A stretch of DNA of 64,000 bases from Paenibacillus psychroresistens (GCF_009728935.1 NZ_CP034235.1:136501-200500); one strand, 5' to 3'; shown: positions 37,046-47,020, numbered from the stretch's first letter. The notes: a model not told the origin generated them from the sequence alone. Translations and numbers: made by a program.

Positions 37046-37204
37046 GTTCCACGCTCCAGTTGTAGTTTCGCTATTATTCCTTAATGTTTTACGAAAATAT
37101 ATATTCGACGTTTCGTAAAGATTACCCTTTTTTTGCAAACTGGCTTACTTGCCTGCTTTTCTGCTACACTAGTAAGTATAAGTTATGATTTACGGAGGTT
37201 GTAT

Positions 37205-39712
37205 ATGAGTATTATATCCAGACAGAAGGTTGAATTGCTAGCTCCGGCTGGTGATTGGGAATGTATGCGTGCTGCGGTAGCCAATGGAGCAGATGCCGTG
37301 TTTTTTGGTGTAGAGAAATTTAATGCTAGGGCTAGGGCGAACAATTTTAGAATGGATGAACTCCCTGATATTATGTCCTATCTTCATTTATATGGAGTCA
37401 AGGGATTTCTAACCTTTAATATTCTAGTGTTTGAAGATGAGCTAACGGACGCGAAGCGATTGGTCGAGGCCTGTATAGATGCTGGTGTGGATGCGGTAAT
37501 TGTTCAGGATTTGGGCTTGGTCAAAATGATTCGTGATATCTCGCCGGACTTTCCGATTCACGGTTCTACGCAAATGACGATTACCTCACCGGAAGCGGTG
37601 GAGTTTACAAAGCCATTTGGGTTGGAGCTAGTTGTACTGGGCCGCGAAAATAACTTGAAGCAGATTAAAGCTATTGGCGAACAGGCTAAGCTACCTATGG
37701 AGGTTTTCGTTCATGGAGCTTTATGTGTGTCATATTCGGGGCAGTGCCTCACCTCGGAGATGTGGGGCGGAAGGTCTGCTAACCGCGGCGAATGCGCGCA
37801 GGCTTGCCGTCTCCCTTACGACCTAATGGTCGATGGGGTGCAGAAGCCGATGGGCGATGTCGCGTACTTGCTGTCGCCGAAGGATTTGGCGGCGCTGGAG
37901 ATTATGCCGGAGCTGATTGAAGCCGGCGTGACGTCTTTTAAGATTGAAGGGCGGATGAAGAGCCCGGAATATGTTGCCAATGTCGTCGGCAAGTACCGGA
38001 AGGCGATCGACAAGTATTTTGCCGGCGAGGATGCGCGGCCGGACAAGCAGGATTTACGAGAGCTGCAGCAAAGCTTCTCGCGTGGGTTTACGGTCGGCTT
38101 TTTTAACGGGACAAACAACAAGCAATTGGTGGAGGGCACGTTTCCCAAAAGCCGTGGGGTTTATCTGGGCCGCGTGAAGCAGGTGCTGCGCGACGGCGTG
38201 GTTTGTGAGCTTGAAGCCCCTGTGAAGCGGGGTGATGGGATTGTCTTCGACGCGGGCGACCCGTCGAAGAAGGAACAGGGCGGCCGCGTGTACGATATTC
38301 GCCGCAATGGGGCGAAGATTGAAGGCGAAGCGGCCGGTGGGTTTATTGACATCGTGCCGGGGCGCAACGATGTGGATCTTAGCCGCGTGCATGTCGGGGA
38401 TCGCGTCTGGAAGACGAACGATCCGCACCTCGACAAGCAGCTGCGTCAAACCTACGAGACGGAGAAGCCGTATCATGTCTTCCCAGTACAGGTCAAAGTC
38501 ACGGGCGCATTGGGTCATCCGCTGCGAAGCTGGTGGACTGATCTGCTTACAGGGCATACAGAGCTGATTGAATCGGAGCTGCTGCTTGAGCAAGCCTTGA
38601 AGCGTCCAATGGACGAAGTCTTCTTCACAGAGCAATTTGGTCGCCTTGGCGGAACGATATATACATTAGATAAGCTTGATATACAGCTGCAGGGTGATCT
38701 AATCCTACCCATGCGTGAATTGAACCAAATGCGTCGCGATGCGGTCGAAAAGCTGGAAGCCATTCGCCAAAAGCCGCGAGCTTACATTAAACACTCGGTA
38801 GAAGAATATGAAGTGTATAAGGACGCACAGACACCTGTGCAGCTGCAAGTGAAACCACAGCTAACCGCTTTATGTCGCAATCTAGAGCAGGTAAAGGCCG
38901 TATTGCAAACCAATGTGGAATGGATCTATGCAGACTTTGAGTTTATTAAGCAATTTCCAGCAGCAGTAGATGCTGTCCGTGCAGCTGGCCGGAAGATAGC
39001 TCTAGCAACTCCACGTATTCACATGCCGGGGGAAAACGGGTATTTCCGCAATATTGCAAATCTTAAACCGGACGCTGTACTGGTGCGTAATACAGCTGGG
39101 GTATACTATTACATGCAGCAGCAACAGCTTCATCCAGAGCAAGAGCATCCTAAACTAATCGGAGATTTCTCCTTAAATATTGCCAATCATAAGGCCGCAC
39201 AATTATTCTTGGATGCCGGCTGTAATACCATTACTCCATCTTACGACTTGAACATTCAACAAATGGTCGATATGCTGCGGAAAGCTGACACATCACAAAT
39301 GGAAATCGTCATTCATCAGCATATGCCGATGTTCCATACAGAGCATTGCGTTTATTGCACCTTCCTTAGTGAAGGCACAGACTTCACCAACTGTGGCAGA
39401 CCTTGCGAAGAAAGTCGTGTATCCTTACAGGACAGAATCGGAATGTCACATCCTGTTCGTGTAGATGAAGGCTGTCGGAACACCGTTTACAATGCCATTG
39501 AGCAATCAGGCGCTGAATACTTGAAGCAGTTCATCGAGCTAGGTGTCCCTTCTTATCGCGTCGAATTTTTGGAGGAAACTCCTGAACAAGTGATTGAAGT
39601 TCTAGAGCTTTACAGCCAAGCGTTGAGCGGGAAAATTAGCGGGTCTCAAGTATGGCGCACATTAAAAGCAACCAATCAACTTGGAGTTACTCGCGGACAA
39701 TTAGTGAAGTAA
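37205..39712 (+). CDS. U32 family peptidase-like protein, RlhA/TrhP type, with DUF3656
   Basis: 835 residues from ATG 37205 (GGAGGT 6 bases upstream). U32 domain at about 10-290: LLAPAGDWECMRAAVANGAD, and the U32 signature EVFVHGALCVSYSGQCLTS with clustered cysteines that in characterised members bind an Fe-S cluster (ECAQACR). Next is a DUF3656 insert about 390-520 and a second U32-like half with HQHMPMFHTEHCVYC. Members such as E. coli RlhA hydroxylate 23S rRNA, and TrhP modifies tRNA; a peptidase role is doubtful. The stretch 37740-38520 is far richer in G+C than both ends of the gene. Confidence 0.87.
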   Translation: MSIISRQKVELLAPAGDWECMRAAVANGADAVFFGVEKFNARARANNFRMDELPDIMSYLHLYGVKGFLTFNILVFEDELTDAKRLVEACIDAGVDAVIVQDLGLVKMIRDISPDFPIHGSTQMTITSPEAVEFTKPFGLELVVLGRENNLKQIKAIGEQAKLPMEVFVHGALCVSYSGQCLTSEMWGGRSANRGECAQACRLPYDLMVDGVQKPMGDVAYLLSPKDLAALEIMPELIEAGVTSFKIEGRMKSPEYVANVVGKYRKAIDKYFAGEDARPDKQDLRELQQSFSRGFTVGFFNGTNNKQLVEGTFPKSRGVYLGRVKQVLRDGVVCELEAPVKRGDGIVFDAGDPSKKEQGGRVYDIRRNGAKIEGEAAGGFIDIVPGRNDVDLSRVHVGDRVWKTNDPHLDKQLRQTYETEKPYHVFPVQVKVTGALGHPLRSWWTDLLTGHTELIESELLLEQALKRPMDEVFFTEQFGRLGGTIYTLDKLDIQLQGDLILPMRELNQMRRDAVEKLEAIRQKPRAYIKHSVEEYEVYKDAQTPVQLQVKPQLTALCRNLEQVKAVLQTNVEWIYADFEFIKQFPAAVDAVRAAGRKIALATPRIHMPGENGYFRNIANLKPDAVLVRNTAGVYYYMQQQQLHPEQEHPKLIGDFSLNIANHKAAQLFLDAGCNTITPSYDLNIQQMVDMLRKADTSQMEIVIHQHMPMFHTEHCVYCTFLSEGTDFTNCGRPCEESRVSLQDRIGMSHPVRVDEGCRNTVYNAIEQSGAEYLKQFIELGVPSYRVEFLEETPEQVIEVLELYSQALSGKISGSQVWRTLKATNQLGVTRGQLVK

Positions 39713-39754
39713 CCAAATTACAAATTTAGAAAGAGATAGCGGAATTTTAAACGG

Positions 39755-39809
39755 GTACCCATAGACTAGACACTTTAAAAAAGAGTGTTTAGGATATGGG
39801 TACTTTTTT
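39755..39809 (+). terminator. Terminator after the U32 gene
   Basis: GTACCCATA (39755-39763) pairs with TATGGGTAC (39795-39803), with an inner ACACT/AGTGT stem, then six T. Confidence 0.85.
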
Positions 39810-39946
39810 GTCACAAATCAGACACAAATTATTAAGCAAAAATTCAGACTCCTTTAAGGTTAGCTTATTGTTACTTGGCTATATTGATTGATGAGACTAT
39901 TCGGTTTCCGTTATTACCAGATTTTTTTCAAAGGGAGGGTGTCCTA

Positions 39947-40948
39947 TTGCTAGAGGTACAGCAGGTCAGTAAGTTATATGAAAATCAGCGTGGGGTTAAT
40001 CAGATTGATTTTTCGATGAGTCGCGGAGAGATTGTGGGATTTCTCGGACCCAATGGTGCCGGCAAAACGACTACCATGCGGATGATCACGGGGTATCTTA
40101 ATCCCTCGCAGGGCCAAATTCTCGTGGATGGCTTATCCATGGCTGATCATCCCAGAAAAGCTAGAAGCAAAATAGGCTATCTGCCGGAAACACCGCCGTT
40201 ATACCCGGAAATGAATGTCTATGCATACCTGCGTTTTATCGCGGATCTACGTGGTATTCCGGTGAAGGAGCAGAAAATGCGGATCGGCTCTGTTATTGAG
40301 AAGCTGGGGCTGCAAGGCAGAGAACGCCAAATCATCCGTGGACTTTCCAAGGGATATAAGCAAAGACTGGGATTGGCGCAAGCAATCATTCACAATCCGG
40401 ATTTGCTTATTTTGGACGAGCCCACCTCAGGACTTGACCCGAAGCAAATTATTGAGATCCGCCAGCTGATTAAAGAGCTGGGAGAGAATCATACGGTGCT
40501 CTTAAGCACGCATATTTTGCCTGAAGTGAATGCGCTTTGCAATCGAGTTTTGATCATCAATCAAGGGTCTATTGTGTTGGATGGCAAACCAGAGCAAATA
40601 GTTAATACCATGGGCGAGACTTTCGAAGTTAGCTTAGAGATTAAAGGGCATCGTGAAACAATTGTGCGTGAGCTGGAATTGCTGGAATCCGTGGGTCAAG
40701 TCACCATTGCGGCTGACCAACCTCAAGCGGATTCAACCAAGCTTCAGGTTTCCTCTAATAATCGCCAAGACATCCGTGAAATTCTCTTCTACCGCATGGC
40801 GGAGCTGGGATTGCCTATATTGGAAATGAAGAAACAAAACCTCAGTCTGGAAGATATCTTCTTAAAGCTGACTACCAATGAAAAAGGCGAAGAAATTGAG
40901 CCGACACTAGAATTGATTCCTCAAGAGGAGGTGAGTGAAGATGCGTAG
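39947..40948 (+). CDS. ABC transporter ATP-binding protein, GldA-like
   Basis: 333 residues from TTG 39947, 8 bases after GGAGG; the frame extends upstream to 39875 without a site. Walker A GPNGAGKTTTMR, signature LSKGYKQRLGLAQAI and Walker B LLILDEPTSGLDPKQ. The C-terminal quarter is a DUF4162-like tail. In Gld systems this ATPase drives a small permease. It overlaps the next gene by 8 bases. The operon is ATPase, permease, GldG-like, DUF4340, which is the common non-gliding arrangement. Confidence 0.9.
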   Translation: MLEVQQVSKLYENQRGVNQIDFSMSRGEIVGFLGPNGAGKTTTMRMITGYLNPSQGQILVDGLSMADHPRKARSKIGYLPETPPLYPEMNVYAYLRFIADLRGIPVKEQKMRIGSVIEKLGLQGRERQIIRGLSKGYKQRLGLAQAIIHNPDLLILDEPTSGLDPKQIIEIRQLIKELGENHTVLLSTHILPEVNALCNRVLIINQGSIVLDGKPEQIVNTMGETFEVSLEIKGHRETIVRELELLESVGQVTIAADQPQADSTKLQVSSNNRQDIREILFYRMAELGLPILEMKKQNLSLEDIFLKLTTNEKGEEIEPTLELIPQEEVSEDA

Positions 40949-41651
40949 AACTTGGGCCTTGTGCCGCAAGGAGCTGCAGCTTTATTTCTTCGCTCCGACT
41001 TCCTACATTGCTTTCGCGATATACTTCTTGGTGTGTGGATTTTTCTTTTCCTTGTACTTTCTGCAATCGTTATCTTTAGATGTGGTTCCGATTATCGGAA
41101 ATACTTCGTTCATTTACTTGTTTATTATCCCACTTTTAACCATGCGATTGGTTTCAGATGAGCTGCGCCAAGGAACGGACGAGCTGCTCTTAACCTCGCC
41201 TGCAAGCATTACGGAAATTATTGTGGGCAAGTATCTAGCAGCTTTGATTGTTCAAGGCACGCTTGTTGTGGGAACTTTAATCTATCCTTTAATTATGTCA
41301 GCGTTTGGTAAGCTAGATATGCCGATTTTATGGCTTTCCTTCCTCAGCATGTTCCTGCTCGGTTCGGCATTAATGGCGGTTGGCTTATTTGCATCAACCA
41401 CTTCTGCCAATCAAATGGTGGCAGGTGTAGTTGCATTTTCACTGATGATTCTCTTGTGGATGATTGAATTCATGGGCGGAAGCTCGGCAACCTCAGGCAA
41501 GGATTGGCTGAATCAATTCTCGATCATTGGCCGAACCGTCAATATGCAAAAAGGTGTATTTGATTTAAGTGATGTGCTGTTCTATGTGAGCTTTATTCTT
41601 GTATTTATATTTCTCAGCATTCAACTGCTGGACAGAAAACGGTGGAGATAG
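40941..41651 (+). CDS. ABC transporter permease, GldF-like (ABC-2 type)
   Basis: 236 residues with six membrane helices. RRTWALCRKELQLYFFAPTSY at the N-terminus, FIYLFIIPLLTMRLVSDELR and GTDELLLTSPASITEIIVGKY are the typical GldF/ABC-2 pattern. ATG 40941 has AGGAGGTGAG 5 bases upstream inside the end of the ATPase gene, so the two are coupled. The exported substrate is unknown. Confidence 0.88.
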   Translation: MRRTWALCRKELQLYFFAPTSYIAFAIYFLVCGFFFSLYFLQSLSLDVVPIIGNTSFIYLFIIPLLTMRLVSDELRQGTDELLLTSPASITEIIVGKYLAALIVQGTLVVGTLIYPLIMSAFGKLDMPILWLSFLSMFLLGSALMAVGLFASTTSANQMVAGVVAFSLMILLWMIEFMGGSSATSGKDWLNQFSIIGRTVNMQKGVFDLSDVLFYVSFILVFIFLSIQLLDRKRWR

Positions 41652-41663
41652 GAGTCGATTCGC

Positions 41664-43058
41664 TTGAAAAACTGGCTTAAAGGGACCAATGCTGTAGTGC
41701 TTTCGTTGGCCGTTATCGGTATTTTTATCGTGCTCACGATCTTTCTTCATTCGTTGAAAGGTGTGCAGTGGGATTTTTCCAAGGATAAAAAGTTCACATT
41801 ATCGGATCAAACCAAAACGACCATGCAGCAGTTAAAAAAGGATGTACATGTACTGGCTTTTTCCAATCAAGGCGGTGAAGTGGATCCAGAGATTACAGAT
41901 ATGCTTAGTGCTTACCATAAGCTAAACAGCAAGCTAACCTATGAAGAGGTTAATTTGGTTAAAAAACCTGCCCTTGCCAAGCAATACAATGTGACGCAGT
42001 ACAGCACGATTGTTTTCGTTATTGATGGTAAAACCAATCTTGTAAATCCTTCCGATATTTATTTGCAGGATCAAACGACTGGCGCTCAAAGCTTTAACGG
42101 GGAGCAGAAATTCACCCAAGCGATAGTTAATTTGTCTACTGAAGTTAAGCATCCTGTCTATTTGATTACTGGGCACGGGGAATTAACCTCTGAGACAGCC
42201 AGCACCTTTACTCAAGGCCTGCAGCAAGCAGGGTATGAAGTGAAGGACTTTAATTTAGTGGGAACTGCTCAGGTTCCGACCGATGCAGAAGCCCTAATAT
42301 TACTAGCCCCTCAGAAGGATCTCGGTGATGTAGAAACTAAAGTATTACAAGACTATGTAAAAGGCAAAGGCAAACTAATTTTCGGGCTTAATCTAGTACC
42401 TGATATGGATAAGTGGAAAAATTGGTATGCTATTTTAAACACATTAGGCATTAAGAATCAGCTTTCTCTGGCAATTGAGAATAATTCAAAAGCAGGAGAT
42501 CCATTCACCATCGTACCTGAATATGGATCACATGCGATTACTGATAAGCTGATGGAACAGAATATAGTTACGATTCTTCAAGGCGCGCTTGGTTTAACAG
42601 CGGATTCAGCCAATACCAGTTATCAATCTACAGCCCTGCTTAAATCGACCGCTGATTCCTATGGGAAGACTAATATCTCCCGATTCACATCGCAAGAGCC
42701 TCTAACTCAAGCAGATGTGGCGGAAAAAGATACCGATCCCAAAGGTCCTTTGGATCTAGCTTATGCCATTCAAGATAAAGACGGTAAACCTAAAGCGATT
42801 GTAATCGGTAATTCTTTTATGTTTGAGAATGATTTGATTGGCCAATATGGCAACAATGATTTTATCATGAACAGCGTTGGCTGGCTGCAGGAGCAGAAGG
42901 ATCAGCTTACGATTCGTCCGCGTTTAGTGGATATGCCGCAGCAAGCTATGATCAGCCCAAGTCAAGGAAGAGTCATACAATATATTTCGCTAATTATCAT
43001 TCCTTTGTTGATTCTACTACTCGGAGGCGGCATTTGGTGGAGGAGGCGTAAAGGATGA
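41664..43058 (+). CDS. GldG-family membrane-anchored protein
   Basis: 464 residues. An N-terminal helix (AVVLSLAVIGIFIVLTIFLH), a large extracytoplasmic domain of the ABC_transp_aux / DUF4350 type (DFSKDKKFTLSDQT, YLITGHGELTSETASTF, ILLAPQKDLGDVE), and a C-terminal helix (YISLIIIPLLILLLGGGIWW) followed by a basic tail. In Bacteroidetes GldG belongs to the gliding motility transporter, but the family occurs widely in non-gliders. TTG 41664 start. Ends overlapping the next gene by 4 bases (ATGA). Confidence 0.87.
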   Translation: MKNWLKGTNAVVLSLAVIGIFIVLTIFLHSLKGVQWDFSKDKKFTLSDQTKTTMQQLKKDVHVLAFSNQGGEVDPEITDMLSAYHKLNSKLTYEEVNLVKKPALAKQYNVTQYSTIVFVIDGKTNLVNPSDIYLQDQTTGAQSFNGEQKFTQAIVNLSTEVKHPVYLITGHGELTSETASTFTQGLQQAGYEVKDFNLVGTAQVPTDAEALILLAPQKDLGDVETKVLQDYVKGKGKLIFGLNLVPDMDKWKNWYAILNTLGIKNQLSLAIENNSKAGDPFTIVPEYGSHAITDKLMEQNIVTILQGALGLTADSANTSYQSTALLKSTADSYGKTNISRFTSQEPLTQADVAEKDTDPKGPLDLAYAIQDKDGKPKAIVIGNSFMFENDLIGQYGNNDFIMNSVGWLQEQKDQLTIRPRLVDMPQQAMISPSQGRVIQYISLIIIPLLILLLGGGIWWRRRKG

Positions 43059-44044
43059 AGCGACTGCTTCCTACACTAATCTTGGTTATCGTTTGTATAG
43101 GTGGGTTTTGGTATGCTTCCAGTCAAAACTTTTTCAAGGATAAAACGGTTGTGGATGAGAAAAAGCTCTTCACGCTGGCAGCGGCTGATATTCAAGCCAT
43201 TTCTTTTCAAGCTAAAAATGCTGCAAGCTCGGAGAGTCCGGATGCTGTTTATGATCTCACAGAGCTGACTAAAAAGGACGCGGGCTGGGAGATGCTTAAG
43301 CCAACGGCTTATCCAATCAACTCTTTTAGCGTAGATAGCTGGAATGAAGCTTTTGCAGCCTTAACATATGAAGGCATAGTAGAAGAAAATGCTACAAGCC
43401 TTGCTGATTACGGTCTTGCGGAGCCCAAGCAGTTTTATCAAGTCAGCTTAAAAGACGGTTCGACTAAAAAACTGCTCATCGGCAGTCCGCTGCCCATCGA
43501 AGGACATGTGTATGCTAAGTTTGCTGACTCACCTAAAATATTCGATGTGACCGAATCACTCTTAGAAGGTTTAAACAAGCAACCGTTGGATTTTGTTAAC
43601 AAAAATGCGGTAATGGTTGCGTACGATAATGTGAATAGCATCCAAATGGATTGGAAAGGCAGCAAATGGTTATTGGAAAAGGCTCAAGCCGACAAAACCG
43701 TTTTCGAGTCAACATGGAAGCTGGACGGTAAAGACAGGAAAGCAGAAGAAGGTACAGCGCTTCTCGATAAAGTCGTGGCACTTTCAACCGCAGAACTGCC
43801 AAAAGCTGCAGTAGAAGTCAAGATGGAAGCTCCTGAGCTTAAGTTTACAATTACTGAATCAGAAGCGGGTAAAGCAACTATTTCTACCTTCAACGGCAAA
43901 ATAGACAAAGAGAATGTATGGATAGCTAAACAAGGTGGAGCATGGGCATTCTCGGTTCCGCTAGCTTCCATACAAGAAGCTTTTGATGCCAGCAAGCCTG
44001 CTGCAACACCAGTACCATCCATTGCCCCAACAGTAGCCCCATAA
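43055..44044 (+). CDS. DUF4340 domain protein of the Gld-type operon
   Basis: 329 residues. One N-terminal helix (LLPTLILVIVCIGGFWYAS) and then two DUF4340-like repeats: WEMLKPTAYPINSFSVDSWN with YGLAEPKQFYQVSLKDGSTK, and a second at about 185-300. The C-terminus is a short Pro/Ala tail (PAATPVPSIAPTVAP). DUF4340 proteins almost always follow GldG-type genes; they are probably surface-exposed partners of the transporter. The start overlaps GldG by 4 bases. Terminator follows. Confidence 0.85.
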   Translation: MKRLLPTLILVIVCIGGFWYASSQNFFKDKTVVDEKKLFTLAAADIQAISFQAKNAASSESPDAVYDLTELTKKDAGWEMLKPTAYPINSFSVDSWNEAFAALTYEGIVEENATSLADYGLAEPKQFYQVSLKDGSTKKLLIGSPLPIEGHVYAKFADSPKIFDVTESLLEGLNKQPLDFVNKNAVMVAYDNVNSIQMDWKGSKWLLEKAQADKTVFESTWKLDGKDRKAEEGTALLDKVVALSTAELPKAAVEVKMEAPELKFTITESEAGKATISTFNGKIDKENVWIAKQGGAWAFSVPLASIQEAFDASKPAATPVPSIAPTVAP

Positions 44045-44057
44045 ACAAGCTATTTCG

Positions 44058-44092
44058 AACCGTGCATTTTTTATCATGCACGGTTCTATTTG
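44058..44092 (+). terminator. Terminator of the Gld-type operon
   Basis: AACCGTGCA (44058-44066) pairs with TGCACGGTT (44077-44085); T-rich tail. Confidence 0.85.
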
Positions 44093-44230
44093 CATATATG
44101 AGGTCATATAATTTGTGGCTATTGCGCGCTAAACATAATAATAAATTTTTACATAACCTCCGTAAAATTCCAAGTCAATCCGAATTTTTTAGTATTACTT
44201 TAAAAAATGATTAGATTGGGAGAGATGAAG

Positions 44231-45352
44231 ATGAAAAAGTGGTTAGCGATACCCTTAGTGATTGCGTTACTGACTTTTGGCAGTACGGCAATGGCCAAGG
44301 ACGATCATGGAAAACAAGACAGGAATTCCCATGATTTGAAAGTCAAAGATTGTAAAGTTCTAGCAAGCTTGGCTAATGCGCTAAAGAAAGAAAAAAACCT
44401 TAAAGCAAAAGCGGCAATCGAGAAGAATATTGAAAAGTATAAACAAAAATGTAAAAAAGATGATAATAATAAGGGTATGACCGATTTACAAAAAGTGTTA
44501 GCAGACAAAGCTGCGTTGCAAATTGGTTTTGGCAGCAATGACTCTGCTCAACGTGTAACAGGACCTATTAAACTGGCAGCCGCAGGAAAGAAAGGATCGG
44601 TTATTACTTGGAGTTCAAGTAAACCAAATTCTATCTCTAATAATGGATTAACAGTAGTTCGATCAGCGTCAATGGATGAAACCGTTATAATGACGGCAAA
44701 GATCACTATCAATCAAGTTTCGGAAAGTAAAACATTTACTTTATTGATTAAAGCGTTCCCGGTTGCTATAACAGATACACAAAAAGTTACAGCAGATAAA
44801 GAAGCGCTTAACATTCTATTTAACGGTACGGATACGGCGAATAGTGTTACTCAAGCATTAGCTGCCCTTCCGTCGAAAGGATCAAATGGTTCTAACATTA
44901 CTTGGTATTCAGGATTTCCTTCCGTTATCTCAAATGATGGCAAGACCGTTATTCGCCCTACAACGGGAAATAGTGATGTAGTAGTGTTAATGATCGCAAT
45001 TGTTAGTTCCAATACAGTCTCGGACGCAAAGCTGTTTCCATTTACAATCAAGCAACAATTGACGGACAATCAAAAAGTAGCGGCTGATAAAGCAGCGCTT
45101 GAAATTAACTTTGGTGGGTCGGATTCGGCTGCGCAAGTAACAAAAGCTTTAAGTCTACCAACAACAGGTTACTATGGCTCGACAATAATATGGATTTCAA
45201 GCAATCCGCAGAACATCTCAAATAATGGTACAGCTATTGGCCGCCCAGCTCATGGCACAGGTGATGCAACAGTCACCTTAACGGCCTATATCACCAATAA
45301 CGGAATTGTGGATTCAAAAACCTTTCAAGTAATAGTCAAACAACTTCCTTAA
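44231..45352 (+). CDS. Secreted protein with three atypical Ig-like (aBig) repeats
   Basis: 373 residues from ATG 44231 (GGGAG 8 bases upstream). Signal peptide MKKWLAIPLVIALLTFGSTAMA, then a Lys-rich helix (about 20-75), then three repeats of about 90 residues at about 79-175, 178-275 and 278-373. Each starts (T/A)D.QKV.ADK.AL.I.F.G.D and contains ITW.S..P..IS.NG. This is the bacterial atypical Ig-like module often found next to surface enzymes. No enzyme domain or SLH anchor is seen, so it may be free or bind a partner. Not obviously linked to its neighbours. Confidence 0.82.
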   Translation: MKKWLAIPLVIALLTFGSTAMAKDDHGKQDRNSHDLKVKDCKVLASLANALKKEKNLKAKAAIEKNIEKYKQKCKKDDNNKGMTDLQKVLADKAALQIGFGSNDSAQRVTGPIKLAAAGKKGSVITWSSSKPNSISNNGLTVVRSASMDETVIMTAKITINQVSESKTFTLLIKAFPVAITDTQKVTADKEALNILFNGTDTANSVTQALAALPSKGSNGSNITWYSGFPSVISNDGKTVIRPTTGNSDVVVLMIAIVSSNTVSDAKLFPFTIKQQLTDNQKVAADKAALEINFGGSDSAAQVTKALSLPTTGYYGSTIIWISSNPQNISNNGTAIGRPAHGTGDATVTLTAYITNNGIVDSKTFQVIVKQLP

Positions 45353-45360
45353 GCAAATCG

Positions 45361-45408
45361 GGAGGCGGTCCCCAAGTCTAAAAAGACTTCAGGGATAGCC
45401 TTTTTTTG
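45361..45408 (+). terminator. Terminator after the Ig-repeat gene
   Basis: Nested stem: GGC...GCC outside, CCC/GGG and AAGTCT/AGACTT inside, then seven T. Confidence 0.8.
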
Positions 45409-45488
45409 TTGAAAAAAAATCGCTTATTTTGTTAGATTATCTTATAATTAGGCTCGACTTAAGTTTATAATTTAGCAAGAGGTGCAGC

Positions 45489-46967
45489 ATGCAAAAGAAA
45501 ACTAATACTAAAATCGTGTTGATCGGGTTAATGATTTCGACATTTTTATCGGCAATTGAAGGTACCATTGTCAGCACGGCAATACCCAAGATAGCGAGTG
45601 ATCTTGGCGGCGTGCAGAAGATCAGCTGGGTGGTCTCGATTTATTTATTATCGATGGTGGTTACAACTCCTATATTTGGGAAGATTTCAGATCTGTTTGG
45701 GCGAAAGCCTGTCTTTATGATTGGAACTGTCGTTTTTTTATTGGGATCCATTCTTTCTGGTCTGTCGCAGACAATGGAGCAGTTAATTATATTTAGAGCT
45801 ATTCAAGGCATAGGGGCAGGGGCACTCATTCCTGTAACCTTCACGATCATAGGGGATGTTTTTCAATTTGAACAACGTGCTAAGATTCAAGGCCTAATTA
45901 GTGCGATGTGGGGAGTCGCCGGTATTCTGGGACCTCTAACAGGTGGATTACTGGTGGATTATGTGTCTTGGCGCTGGATTTTCTATTTCAATTTACCTTT
46001 TGGAATTCTTTCTTTAATTCTAATTTTATCTGCTTTACAGGAGGGGTTTGAGCGTAAAAAACATCATATTGATTATTGGGGAGCGCTTGCTTTTACCCTA
46101 AGTATGACTTGCTTTTTGTATGCATTGCTCGAGGGTGGATCAGCCTTTCCATGGGATTCTCCGATGATAATTAGCTTATTCTCGATTTCCGCAATTTTGG
46201 GGATTATCTTCTTCTATATTGAATGGAAATCACCTGAGCCCATGCTGCCTCTAAAGCTATTCTCCAACCGGATTATTGCAGTAGTAAATTTGTCTGGATT
46301 TCTCATTAGCTTTGTTTTGGTTGCCATTAGCTTCTATATACCCTTATGGGTGCAGGGAGTTTATGGCGAAGGGGCGACGTTCTCGGGCTTGATTATCGTG
46401 CCGATGACGATCACTTGGCCGTTAAGTGCAGCTTTATGCGGGAAATTTATTACAAAATACGGCATTAGAGCTATAACATTATGGGGCATAACGCTCATCA
46501 TTTGCAGCAGTATTAGTTTAGCCATTGCATCTGCGTATCTGCCCATGCATTGGGTTTTGGCAGTATTGATGGGTGGTTTTGGTTTAGGATTTGGTTTCTT
46601 ATTTACGACCATGACGTTCTCGGTTCAGTCGGCAGTCGGGTGGAATCTCCGTGGCATAGCAATTGCCTCGAATCAATTCTTGCGTACTTTGGGACAAACC
46701 ATCGGAATTGCGGTTTTTGGACTACTGCTTAATACCGGTATCGTTCGTCATATGTCCAAGGATCTGGCTTTACAAATGGATATGAATAAAGCACTTAGCC
46801 CTGAATATGCTTCAACGCTTCCGCAGAATATTCTTCAAGGTTATCGAAGCGCACTAGCGTCTAGTTTGCATTTAGTTTTCATCGTTATAGCTGTGATTGC
46901 TCTGGTTTCTTTTTTAATTATTCTAGCATTGCCTAAGGGTCGACCTGTAGTGAAAGAGCATATATAA
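45489..46967 (+). CDS. DHA2-family (14-helix) MFS drug exporter
   Basis: 492 residues with about 14 membrane helices, the QacA/EmrB-type layout. Motif A is GKISDLFGRKPVFMIG after helix 2; motif C-like GVAGILGPLTGGLLVDYV marks an antiporter; motif B R is in IFRAIQGIGAGAL. It should exchange protons for drugs or toxic amphiphiles. AGAGGTG before ATG 45489; no TetR or MarR regulator is next to it. A terminator follows at 46987. Confidence 0.9.
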   Translation: MQKKTNTKIVLIGLMISTFLSAIEGTIVSTAIPKIASDLGGVQKISWVVSIYLLSMVVTTPIFGKISDLFGRKPVFMIGTVVFLLGSILSGLSQTMEQLIIFRAIQGIGAGALIPVTFTIIGDVFQFEQRAKIQGLISAMWGVAGILGPLTGGLLVDYVSWRWIFYFNLPFGILSLILILSALQEGFERKKHHIDYWGALAFTLSMTCFLYALLEGGSAFPWDSPMIISLFSISAILGIIFFYIEWKSPEPMLPLKLFSNRIIAVVNLSGFLISFVLVAISFYIPLWVQGVYGEGATFSGLIIVPMTITWPLSAALCGKFITKYGIRAITLWGITLIICSSISLAIASAYLPMHWVLAVLMGGFGLGFGFLFTTMTFSVQSAVGWNLRGIAIASNQFLRTLGQTIGIAVFGLLLNTGIVRHMSKDLALQMDMNKALSPEYASTLPQNILQGYRSALASSLHLVFIVIAVIALVSFLIILALPKGRPVVKEHI

Positions 46968-46986
46968 ATAAGCCATTATCCAAGAA

Positions 46987-47020
46987 CACCAACCTTTAAC
47001 AAGAGGTTGGTGTTTTTTTG
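46987..47020 (+). terminator. Terminator after the MFS gene
   Basis: CACCAACCT (46987-46995) pairs with AGGTTGGTG (47004-47012), then seven T. Confidence 0.9.

Noticed and set aside
38054-38635. 193-codon minus-strand frame opposite the U32 gene
   Set aside because: Open only because of high G+C on that stretch; the sense strand codes a well-conserved domain.
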